The notes under the pieces: model-generated
The model's input: only the letters and a program-made list of their open reading frames with translations
Database searches by the model: none
Told to the model about the DNA's origin: nothing
Origin: Syngnathus acus
Taxonomy: Eukaryota > Chordata > Actinopteri > Syngnathiformes > Syngnathidae
Assembly: GCF_901709675.1 (NCBI RefSeq)
Contig: NC_051093.1
Coordinates: forward strand, 8,299,553-8,363,552
Direction of reading: 5' to 3'
Length of the DNA: 64,000 bases
Shown: piece by piece, positions 1-14,480 of the stretch
How positions within the stretch are numbered: position 1 is the stretch's first letter
How the letters are laid out: every line of letters begins with the position of its first letter
Program-made: the position numbers and the translations under genes

Positions 1-689
1 GAGGGCTGCAGTCAAGTGTATGTCGCCGTTAGCAGCTTCCAGGTGAGACAACCCATTTCATTCATATTTAACATTCCAGCTTTCATGTCGCCTGCTTTTT
101 TTTTTTTACTAGAATCACGTGAACCTAGTTCACAGGAAAGGCAGGACCAAGGTTTGTCCACATCCAGGCTGTGGGAAAAAATTCTACCTGTCCAACCACC
201 TACATCGCCATATGATCATCCACTCAGGTGGGCTCATAAAAACACTCTTGTGAATTTTTATCGGGATTGGAAAATGATCAATTTATTTCCTTTATACATA
301 TCAAATTGCTAAGAAATAAAAAACATTTCTCCGCAGGTGTGCGAGATTTCATCTGCGAGACGTGTGGGAAATCATTTAAGCGTAAGAATCACCTGGAAGT
401 TCACAGACGGACTCACACGGGAGAAACACCTTTACAGTAAGATGTTTTTAATGGTGTGCCGGAAACCGAAAGCTATAACCCTGATCTTTTTTCAACGCCA
501 TCGTCCATTAGATGTGAAATCTGCGGCTACCAATGTCGTCAGCGTGCGTCCCTCAACTGGCACATGAAAAAACACACCCCGGAGGCCCACTACAACTACA
601 CGTGCGAGTTCTGCGACAAGCGTTTTGAGAAGTTGGACAGTGTGAAATTCCACAAGTTGAAGAGCCACCCAGAGAAGCTGTCCTCCTGA
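1..689 (+). CDS. znf653: C2H2 zinc-finger protein, ZNF653-like, 3' end (last four coding exons)
   Basis: Partial gene running in from the left edge. Four exons join cleanly: 1-42, 113-227, 337-436 and 512-689 (TGA), each with GT/AG borders and compatible phases (0, 1, 2). The joined product has five C2H2 fingers, the first cut by the edge: EGCSQVYVAVSSFQ/NHVNLVH, then CPHPGCGKKFYLSNHLHRH, CETCGKSFKRKNHLEVH with a TGE linker, CEICGYQCRQRASLNWH, and CEFCDKRFEKLDSVKFH, ending HPEKLSS. The finger order and the RASLNWHMKKH and KLDSVKFH signatures match my recollection of vertebrate ZNF653, a nuclear repressor of SF-1/NR5A1-dependent transcription. ZNF276-type proteins share this finger cluster and are the main alternative. 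The CDS stops right after the last finger, as in that family. Exon structure is directly seen; the exact orthology is inferred. Confidence 0.78.
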
Positions 690-1860
690 GGTGATCACAC
701 TGTGGCTAAAAGCAAAAAAGACTCTTGGGGGAGATTCGTTTTGTTTGTCAAGACGACAACCGAGTGACGTTGGTGTGAACGGCTGTGCGGGTCACAGCAA
801 ATTGCAATCTCGATAGCTGCAAAAATCGAAGCGCTTCCAAATTATCCTATTCTTTTTACCCATTACATAATCTTATTTAAAAAAAAAAAAAAAAAAAAAG
901 CCTTTTTGCTCCACATATGGCACAAAAAAATGTTCCTTCTATTTCAAGTCCAACAGTTTAAGAGGAAATACGTAGAGTGCTATTTTGCACAGTGTGTAAG
1001 ATTTGACAAAATTGTGAACATCTCTTGACCGCAATTCATTTCACGCGGGCTGGCAACTCGGGGTTTAGTTCTGGGGTTCTAATTAATATATATTTATTTT
1101 CAGTTTTATTCACTCTCCTCACCCTCAGGAAATAATTGCGTGTCCATTTGTGTCAATGTTTTAAGCCTGCTGTACAGTGTGTGTTTTGTTTTCTAGACAA
1201 ATGCACTTTTTTTTTTTTTTTTCTCCCCCGTGTCAGCTCTGATGAATCATTAAATTCTGTGGGCCCCGTTCTTTAACCAAATGACATTTACCGAGCATCT
1301 GTGGTTAATAATGTGTAACGTGCCTCTTACGTAAAAAGCTCAAGTGTTTGCGATCAAGTGTGGGTGTGGACAAAAGACATGACACAGTCAGTGACTGATC
1401 CGCAACCTTTCAACAAGTCTTGTGATACTTTTGGGAATAGCGCCTGCATGTGTTGTGTACTTTGCCCACCCCACTTATAAAAAAACATGTCAAAATGCAG
1501 ATAACGACGCAAATGGATTAGTTTTGCTCTCACATCAATCATTTATATCATTTGCTATTCAGTCAGTCAGTTACCATGCGTCATTCCTGTTCTTTCATCA
1601 CGGTGTGAAAATCACTTAAGCATTGTCCAAAAGAAATATATTGCCGTATGTCGTAATACATGATACTAACGGAAATTCAGCTTTTACAAGGCTAATGTTT
1701 TGACATCTTCAACCTGACTTTTCACAAGGAAAGTTTCCACCCAGGTGGTCCCACAGCCTCCTCCCCCAGGGGGAGCAAGCACCAGTCCAGCTCCATGGTG
1801 ATGTGTTACTCAGCGACTTTGGTCACGCCCCCCCACCCCTCCCTTTTTAGCGCTGGACTA
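690..1860. other. intergenic / probable znf653 3' UTR
   Basis: No coding region is visible. The first part after the TGA at 687-689 is presumably 3' UTR of the zinc-finger gene. An A-run lies at about 881-899 and a T-run at about 1208-1222. I saw no clear canonical polyadenylation hexamer close to the stop. No repeat family was recognised. Confidence 0.5.
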
Positions 1861-1869
1861 CTTACAAAT

Positions 1870-2036
1870 AAACCAGCTGCTTTAAAATAGCCGATGAAAA
1901 GCATCTAAAGCTCTTTCTTAAAACGGACAAGCATTTTGCTTCATCTTCTCCCACGGTTTCCATCACTGAAGTCAAGGAAGAAACTCCCCGAGCTCAGAGC
2001 ACTCCCTTGGATTTTTTTTTTTCTTCTTTCTCAGAG
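1870..2036 (+). promoter_or_regulatory. tspan1: probable promoter and non-coding first exon of the tetraspanin gene
   Basis: A TATA-like TTTAAAA at 1881-1887 is followed by about 150 bp with no long ORF. That stretch ends in a strong splice donor, CAGAG|GTAAGC, at 2036/2037. The next acceptor with the right features is at 2951-2952, directly before the start codon exon, where the sequence reads CCGCAG and then a short leader before ATG at 2975. This fits the usual tetraspanin arrangement of a short non-coding exon 1. The start site itself is inferred. Confidence 0.45.
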
Positions 2037-2974
2037 GTAAGCATGACTTAAATTGTCAATTTGACTTTATTAAATCGGCCACCTATGATATTAACCTTTA
2101 GCCTCAAGCGATTATTTCTCTCAACATCTTTAGACTACGTTTGTTTAGGATCGATGCAAATTTAGGTGAGGCCGGTTTGAACGAGGTCCTATTTGAACAT
2201 TTGCATGTGTACGCAGCTTTAATTTGCATTGGATTTCAATTCTATCCAGTCTGACTATGAGGAAGGTAACAGTTACAGGTAACCTCTGACCCCACAATGT
2301 ATGATTAACTTGGATCAGCTAGCTCGCTTTCCTATTTTTAGTTTAATTGTTTTTTTGTGTGTTGGGCAATTAAAATGAGTGAGGGGGCAGTGATACACAG
2401 TATTTGCTATCCAATGCAAAATCAGAACAGGGAACTGTTTCGTTGACATAAATATGTTTGTATAAAATATACCTTTTCTTTTTTTAGCTGGTTTCTTTAG
2501 TCTTCCATTCGCACAAAAAGTCAAACTTCTGTCCTGACGTGTCTTGTACAATTATCAATTTAAAAAAACAAACAGTGTAACTCTAACATGAATCACTTGC
2601 GCTGAATTAATCTTTGACTAATTTTTTAAAAATACTTTTCCCGAAATACACGACGTATACTTCCTGCTTGGTTTAATTTTAAACCAAACAAAACCGCCGG
2701 CGAAACGCACGTAAGCTGATATGTGTTTGTTCACTGTCATGCGGATGAATTGAAAAGCATGATGTATAAAGGATTGTGGGAAGAAAAGAAAAAAACAGCA
2801 GGTGTATTTGGTATCTTGAGCCACACCTCTCTTCAGTCCTTGTTCTTGAAACAAACTCCAGCCTTTTTAATCTGCCTAATGTGAACATGACAAATATTCT
2901 TGCCAAGAATACACTAACACATGCTTCCATTTTGTTTCTTTCTGTCCGCAGGTTAAACACAACCGCTAACCAAA

Positions 2975-4199
2975 ATGGGATGCTTCGGGTTCCTCAAGTT
3001 TATGATGTTTGTTTTCAATGGGATTATCTTTGTAAGTCCGATTTTTTCATACTTAAAATGTAAAGTATACTGAAGGTATTATTATTTTTCTATTCCACTT
3101 CACAGTTGGCCGGCGCAGTCCTCCTGGGTATTGGCATCTGGGTGAAGGTGGACAGCGGTTCCATCCTGAGCTTCCTGGGGAAGATTGAAAACGCTCCCAC
3201 AGAGCTCAGCCAAGTGCTCAACGTGGGCTACCTGCTGATTGCTGTCGGAATACTTCTGGTCATCATTGGTTTCCTCGGCTGCTGCGGGGCCATCAAAGAG
3301 TCCAAGTGCATGCTGTTGATGGTGGGTGGTCAAATCCAAGTCGCCATTTTCAGGAGAAGATAACTATTCCATACTTCGTTGTAGTTCTTCATCATCATCC
3401 TGCTCGTCTTCCTAGTCGAGGTTGCAGGAGCTGTGGTGATCTTGGTCTTTAGACCTTTGGTAAGTTTCCACACGGTTTCTCGCAAGCCTTTGATATCTGG
3501 ATAGCGACTAAATATTTGTACAGGCCGAAGATGTATTCCAAAGGTTCGGCACGGCGGCAGTAGCGAGCATCAAGAAGGACTATGGGACTGATTCTGACGT
3601 GACTGGACTGTGGGATACGACAATGAGCACAGTGTGTAACGTTAATGGACGTCTTTGTTTGATTGAATATTTGTTTCACAGATTCCATCTTTGTTTCCTC
3701 AGTTAAAATGTTGCGGGATCTACAACTCCTCAGACTTCATTGACTCCCCGTATTATGTGGAGAACAGCAATCAGTACCCGCCTCCGTGCTGTCCACGTGC
3801 TGAGCCCTGTAATCAAATAGTGATAAACTTTTCCACGGTACGGGCACTCATTTGATTGTTAAAAAGAAATCATCAAATCGGAGCCAGATGTGCTTTTACT
3901 TCTACTGTTTTCCCTTCTCAGGCAATTCCAGGTTGCTTTGTGAAGTTCACGCAACTGATTGATGACAACACAGTCGTGATTGTTGGCGTGGCGCTGGGAA
4001 TTGCAGCACTTGAGGTTATTTGAACATTTTAGCTTTTTTTCCCCCCATGATTAGTTGAAAAACAATCTACAGTACACTTATGTGCAAAGAGTTTTTTAAA
4101 TTGGGGCCTAACTCAATTTTTGCCATTTTATCTCTGCAGTTATGTGCCATGACTGTTTCCATGATCCTTTACTGCAAGATCAAGTCAAGGTTAGCCTGA
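2975..4199 (+). CDS. tspan1: tetraspanin, TSPAN1-like (247 aa, complete)
   Basis: Seven coding exons, all phase 0: 2975-3031, 3106-3321, 3385-3459, 3524-3631, 3703-3837, 3922-4014 and 4140-4199 (TGA). The product is a four-pass membrane protein that would organise tetraspanin-enriched microdomains at the plasma membrane or endolysosomes. Seen: MGCFGFLKFMMFVFNG start with membrane-proximal cysteine, TM1 about residues 12-34, TM2 with GFLGCCGAIKESKC after it, TM3 FFIIILLVFLVEVAG, and TM4 about 213-238 with the family's Glu in ALE. The large extracellular loop carries the CCG motif (C155, C156), C181/C182, C188 and C202, plus sequons at N160 and N194. KKDYG, DSPYY and the start of TM3 resemble human TSPAN1 more than CD9/CD63. 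The donor of the exon ending at 4014 is GTTATT, poor at +3 and +5, and intron retention would stop two codons later. Tetraspanin membership is certain; the TSPAN1 label is likely. Confidence 0.85.
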
Positions 4200-4970
4200 C
4201 AACAAAAGTGGACTACTTCAGAAGGATCGTTTTAATCCCTTGGACAAGTTCGACGTACATATTGACTGATGAAAGAATACTGCTTATATGTGCACAGAAA
4301 TGTCTAAGCTGCTCAATCAAATGATACAGGATGACTAATCTAGTTAGGAGAAATAGGTGATATGACTATATGACTGAATACGTTATTTTTCAATGTGAGA
4401 GCTTGTTTAACAGCCTTTGACACAAATGAACAAGAAATTAAGTGATGATTGATATTATTGTGATAATGAAATAGAAATTCCAATTTATGTTCAAGATTGA
4501 GGATGTTACTTTGGTATATGGCAATAAAGATATAAGTTTAGGAGTTGTAGTCAACATGATCAATTTGAAATTAACATATTTATCTGCAGGCTTGAGCTGC
4601 TTTTTCTATTGAGTTAAGTCAAAATTAATTCGAGACAAAATGACATACATATGTGAAGTATCCCTTTAAGTGTTTTGGACTGCCCCCTGCTGGGCACATA
4701 TAGAGGCGCAACGAGTTGTGTTTAGTGCGTCTCTCAAGTCAGTCACAATGATAAAAATGACAGGAATTAAAACTTGTTCTACTTCTCCTAATAATTAGTA
4801 ATGCCCCCCAAGGAGAAATTCAATAACAGTATTTACGTAAATATATTTGACATATTAAAATTGATATTTGATTACACAGAGGAAAATGAAGTTTGCATTC
4901 AGTCAGGTTTGGCAATGCAAAATAAATAAATACAATATACTAATTATTGCACTTTAATATCACCGCCTCA
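4200..4970. other. tspan1-ttc39a intergenic region
   Basis: AT-rich spacer of about 0.8 kb without coding sequence. It probably contains the tspan1 3' UTR; a canonical AATAAA hexamer lies in the text near 4524 (gcAATAAAgat). The only other notable element is a CTCF-type motif at 4681. Confidence 0.5.
4681..4693 (-). promoter_or_regulatory. CTCF core-like motif
   Basis: TGCCCCCTGCTGG fits the 13-base vertebrate CTCF core (YGCCMYCTRSTGG, reverse of CCASYAGRKGGCR) at every position. It lies between tspan1 and ttc39a. Occupancy is inferred only. Confidence 0.45.
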
Positions 4971-5339
4971 GCCAACGTCGTGTTTGTGCCGCCAGCCGGT
5001 TGGACCGGACCATGTTGGACCGGTGACGTCAGTGAACACTGTTTTTGGCTGGTCCTATCCGTCCGTCACTGCCTTCCTCAAGGTGTGCGTGTCAATGGAA
5101 GCAGAGGAGGAGTTAAGCGCGCAACTCTTTTCACGTTCCCATACACCGCTCAAACTAAATACTTTAAGTCCCGACTCGAGCTCAAACACATTAAACAGGA
5201 AACTGAGGATATAGTCCAACACTTGAATTGCAATTGGACCCTTGCAAGAGCTTGGTTTGAATTTGCACAGAAAGTGCTCAATGCGCCTTGGTTCGGTTCT
5301 GGCGTGTGAGAATTGCACAGGTGGAGCAGCTGAGAGAAC
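4970..5339 (+). promoter_or_regulatory. ttc39a: ttc39a promoter / 5' UTR with palindromic CRE
   Basis: This CpG-containing segment precedes the ttc39a start codon in an otherwise AT-rich spacer. It has a full palindromic CRE (TGACGTCA) at 5024-5031. Directly before it are two copies of GTTGGACCGG at 4999-5008 and 5014-5023, spaced 15 bp apart. No TATA box is evident. The transcription start is not determined; the 5' UTR probably occupies the right part up to the ATG at 5340. Confidence 0.45.
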
Positions 5340-10270
<4,931 letters not shown>

Positions 10271-10895
10271 GGAGATCGAAATTTTATCTTGGGAGACACT
10301 CTTCAAATGCTGTCATTGTCAGTGACGTGTCTGCGGTTTTAGCCGATGCCCAGTTTTCTACTTGTGCCAATTTTCCATCAAGTAATTGCTGGGTTTATAT
10401 TTGGGTTTGTCTTTTTGAGATTTGATGACGGTAAAACGCGATTGGCGTCAAACAGTAGTATAGTTTTGAATAGAATTTATATAAGAATACAAAGTTGTTA
10501 ATGAAGACATTTCATTGTATGGACCATGTTTACATAACCTGCCTCAACCGTTGATGAAAACCACTCGAAATGACTTTGATAGGAAATGCATTCTGATGGA
10601 TTAGCAGGACAGGTTGGCTTGCTTGAGGGTAAATTCAATTTTCATCCCACTGTATCTGAATATATTTAAGCATTCAAGAAAGGGGGCCACTTTGCAAGAC
10701 TCTTCATGTTTCTTATATTACAATATTTATTACAATGACAATCAAACAAGGGGAACCAACTTTGGAAAGGAACTTCTCAATTCAGAAAAGTGAACTCCTG
10801 TAATTCCAGTTGGCATTAGAAAACAAAATGGGCACATCAATGATGCAACCCAAAAATGTATTAGTTTATTGCATCTATGGTGACTGAGTCCAAGT
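10271..10895. other. 3' UTR space between convergent ttc39a and gadd45gip1
   Basis: No coding sequence. It must hold the 3' UTRs of both convergent genes within about 0.6 kb. On the minus strand AATAAA hexamers are present at 10865-10870 and 10726-10731. On the plus strand I found only AATATA-like variants, so the ttc39a cleavage site is unclear. Confidence 0.55.
10865..10870 (-). terminator. gadd45gip1: polyadenylation signal candidate for gadd45gip1
   Basis: TTTATT on the plus strand reads AATAAA on the minus strand, 26 nt past the gadd45gip1 stop codon. A second AATAAA at 10726-10731 is an alternative. Confidence 0.45.
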
Positions 10896-11693
10896 TTACG
10901 AGGAGGCAACAGGAGTGACAGGGACTCCAGCCTGCTCTTCTCTCAGTCTGCGTTTCATCAGTTTCCTCTTTTTCTTCTCCTCTTTCTCAATTTCGGCAAC
11001 CATTTCCAGGAATTTGCTGCTGCGGGGGTCCACTGCGTGGCCAAAACGCTCCCTGGCCTCAGCCAACAACTTCTCACGTCGTGCCTTCTCCTCTTTTAGC
11101 TTCTGTTTAGCTTCACGCTTCTCTCTGCGCCAGTCGGCGATCATCTTGGGCATTTTGGCCATGTTTTCTGCAATGAGCTTCTCCCTGTGATTTGAATAGA
11201 AACGATCATTATGACAAATGTCAACAGGAGAGAGCAATAACATGGCTGTCCGATAATAGACGCAATGGCATAGCTAGGTTAGCATGACTCACTTTGCCAT
11301 GCGTTTATCATCCTCTTCCTTTTGCTTAGCTGCGATATTCTTCAACATAACCTCTAACGGAGGATGCCACTCATTTTCCTCCGCGATAATCTTGTCCAGC
11401 TCTGCGTGGCTGGGCCACAGCGACGCAGGGTCGACCCCGGACGCCGAGCCATAGCGACCGTACAACTTCCCATCGTATTTGCTCGTCTTCTGCCATTCCG
11501 GCGTCTTCTCGCTGCTCTTGTCGGGAATATAGGGATCGCGAAGATTCAGATTCAGACGTTTGGGGTTATACGATGCCGTCTGTAGTAGAATCCCGCTTGG
11601 GTAGCACACAGAATTTCCATTTTTGGGTGCTGAAAGCCTCTTAAATGTGTTACGGACCACCAGCGTCCTCCTGCAGATCACGGCCGCGGCCAT
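10896..11693 (-). CDS. gadd45gip1: GADD45G-interacting protein 1 / CRIF1, mitoribosomal large-subunit protein mL64
   Basis: Two exons on the minus strand: 11693-11293 (133 codons plus 2 nt) and 11184-10896 (TAA). They join in phase to give 229 aa, close to the roughly 222 aa of the human protein. Family landmarks are seen. YGRYGSASGVDPASLWPS corresponds to the human YGAASGV..SLWPS block. MAKMPKMIADW corresponds to the MAKMPQMI..W block. A long charged coiled coil follows with a DPRSSKF block, then a Lys/Arg-rich C-terminal tail. The Arg-containing, acid-free N-terminus (MAAAVICRRTLVVRNTFKRL) fits a mitochondrial targeting sequence. The family member sits at the exit tunnel of the mitoribosome and helps insert OXPHOS proteins; it was also named for binding GADD45 in the nucleus. 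It is convergent with ttc39a. Confidence 0.93.
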
Positions 11694-11790
11694 TTTCCTT
11701 TCACCTTACAAAGGACCCCTGATAGGTGTCTTTGAGAATGCCTGTTTACTTCCGCGGATAGTTTTCATTGCGGGAGATGAAATATGACAT
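11694..11790 (-). promoter_or_regulatory. gadd45gip1: gadd45gip1 promoter region
   Basis: Only a few bases separate the ATG (complement of 11691-11693) from a segment with CCGCGGAAGT on the minus strand (about 11748-11757). That is an ETS-type GGAAGT within CpGs, typical of TATA-less housekeeping and mitochondrial protein promoters. The start site is inferred. Confidence 0.4.
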
Positions 11791-14150
11791 GAATTCTTAC
11801 AAAATAATACATTTATTTCAAAATGTCGGGTAACAATTAGTCTTTTTCCCTGGCAATACATTTGAATAAATTTAATGCATATACATAAAATACTGTACAA
11901 TTAATTTCAAAGGATGTTTCACCATTTCCTCTACTATTAATAAGTGGCAGAAGTGATACTGGATGATTACTCTGTGAATATTCATTACTAATTTTCTGCA
12001 ATTGTTTGCAGAACAATCCCTGCTGGAAAAGAACATTTATGCTTCGTCCCTGAGGTTTAAGAGCATAAATCATGGAGAGGAAGCTCTCAACATTGCATCC
12101 TTGTGGCTGGACATGAAATAAATTATAAAGTAAATCAGAAGGGTTTAGAGCACAGTGTGATATGTAGAGGTCAAGTGTTCTGCAGTTAAGTGGTCGGTCA
12201 CATGAAGTGGTGGGAAGGCCGTTTTTTTAATCCAAGATCTTTGTTTTCCCTCTCTGCTCCACTTTCGTCTTGACAAGCTAATACTCAAAAACTTTGATCT
12301 GCTCATAGCAGCAAAGCTGTCATCACTTTTGTGTCCTGGGAGCAAACAAAATATTTCTTAAAAACCACCATTAAAGATTTAAGGTTCCCAGGGTCTTGGT
12401 GGGGCGGGGGACTGGAGGTGGGTGTGGGCATGACACAGGCTTAATTTGTTTTAGGAGCGATCTAGTGCCAAGCATGGGGCTTAAGGGATCATATCAGTGT
12501 CAGTCATAGGCAAAAAGGCTCCTTAGCAGTTAGACAGGAGAAGATAGTGGCAACATGACAAATCTATTTCTGGGTTCATGAGTAGGAGTGTTGTACGCTG
12601 TGTTAACACATTTTGGGAAGTTCTACACAACTAAATAATCCAGCCGTCTAGTTTCTGTACTATTTGCCCCTAATTAGGTTTGCAGGTCCAAGCAGGGATG
12701 TCCAGCTCAGGTCCTCGAGGGCTGCTGTCCTTCCTCCAATACACCTGATTCAAAGGATCAACTCATCAGATTCAAATGATCAGCCAATCTAAAGAAGTCA
12801 GGTAATGATCCCGATATTTATTTTTGGAACAAATGCCCAATAATATTAATAAAAGGGGAAAATAAATAAAATGCGCTCTTCCAATTATTAATTACATGTA
12901 ATATTGAACAGTTCATTCTAAGTTTTTTGTATAGAAAAAAAAATACTGTCATCTTTGTATCATTTCCCCCCCTACAATTTTGCTGAACTTTCTTGGAATG
13001 AAAGTTCCAAATGGCTGTCTTCAATTAGTCTTGAGGAGGGTAGAGTACATTTAATACTATTTTTATGATACATTTTTAGTACCATTCCAGCTTTTTCCAA
13101 TTTTTTTTATTGTACACCAATTGCCCGCCCACCCTGCATATACACCCGCAGAGGTTCAAGCCAAGTCCGTGAAGTATTTTGCCAAGCCAGCATTACAATT
13201 TGCTGATGCGAAGAAGAAACGATAATAAATGGAGTCTAATTTTTAACTCTCTTCTTGGCCTGAATCAATGACGATGTTTTACTCGCAATTTGGCAGGGAC
13301 TATATGATTTTTGACACCCGAAAAAAAGGGACGAGGACAAACTCCAAGTAAAAGAGAGCTGAGCCCTAAAATAGCACAATTGCCTGGTAATGACAGAAGC
13401 CTGTGCTCCACGCAGCGTTTGTGATGGATTACACTTTTCTCATCTCCCAGAAATCTATATTTCAAATAAACGTTGTCCTTGGCAGCAGGTACATCCCTTT
13501 AATTACCCACAGACAATGTAAGCTTGTCTTCAAACATGTAAAAATAGAAGCTTTGTTAAAGCTCCATTTGCGGTCGGCAGAAAAAAAAGATTATCACAAC
13601 AAATCGCTCAGATTCACTGTGCTGATTTTTTTACGGCCCCGTAAGGTTCAGCTGTGTTCATTCACGCAGCTTGCCCAAAGTGATGCCAACTAATGTTAAA
13701 CTTGGACTTGGGCCCAATTCAAAGCTGAGGCCAGGGAGGATACATTTTGGGTGGTATTGTTCCGAACACTATACTAATGGATGTGCTTCCTGATACTTTG
13801 GCAAAAGATGCCCATATTTTGCTTTCGGAAACATTTTAACCGCTATGCCAAATGACGAAAATGTGAGGTGGAATTTGAGGACATGGTTGTACGTGAGAGC
13901 TTTTAAAGTGGGACATTGGGAGTTCCCAAAGGCTTCGGATAACAGCTGAAACACTTTCAACACAATCATTTGCATCACAACATTTTATTTGTAAACATCA
14001 TAAGTGGAAATATTATCATAAGTATACACACGCATTAAGCTAATGGTTTCGACACTATAATGGCATTTTAGAGTTAAACAACTCTGCCAGTGACATTTTA
14101 GCCAATAAATGATCAGTTGGGAATTAAACAGATTGTAATTAAAAAAATAG
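11791..14150. other. gene desert, first part
   Basis: AT-rich sequence without recognisable exons. It holds a MITE fragment near 12690-12800. I looked for dand5, which lies between GADD45GIP1 and NFIX in human, and saw no DAN cystine-knot coding pattern on either strand. Confidence 0.45.
12690..12800 (+). mobile_element. hAT-type MITE fragment
   Basis: AGGGATGTCCAGCTCAGGTC followed by CTCGAGGGCTGCTGTCC and an AATACACCTGATTCAAA tract resembles the common fish element with a GGTGTCAAACTCAGGTCCT-type terminus and a GAGGGCCGC body. No matching opposite terminus or target-site duplication was found, so this is a decayed or truncated copy. Confidence 0.4.
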
Positions 14151-14159
14151 ATATTTGCC

Positions 14160-14480
14160 GAATTAGACTGACTAGTAACCAGTGATGATTATTATGGCAT
14201 CCAGAGAATGTTTATGATGGCGCTAATATTGTCTCCTTTCTCCCTGGGAGTCGACGGACCCATGGAGCCCAGCGCAAGGAACTAATGAGATGATGAATGA
14301 GAGCATGGAGAGTGACAGAGGCTCGAGATCCACTGGTGACCGCTAATTCAAGGAGAAATTCATCAAAGTGGGCCTGTCCTCACATGCACCATCAGAAAAC
14401 AATGCCGGGGTCGGGTGAAGATGAATGGAGGTAATTATCATCTCTACCTGGTCATTGGAAATCCTTTTCTTCTCTTCAGC
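14160..14480. other. candidate conserved non-coding element
   Basis: This block differs in texture from its AT-rich, low-complexity surroundings. It has balanced composition, no homopolymers, and several homeodomain-type TAAT/ATTA and GATTA motifs plus CAGNTG-like sites. It is non-coding in all frames. That is the usual look of a deeply conserved developmental enhancer near an NFI gene, but conservation cannot be seen from one sequence. Confidence 0.25.

Noticed and set aside
4947-5309. 120-codon frame before ttc39a
   Set aside because: Overlaps several other frames in the presumed promoter/5' UTR, has no family match and ends before the ttc39a ATG.
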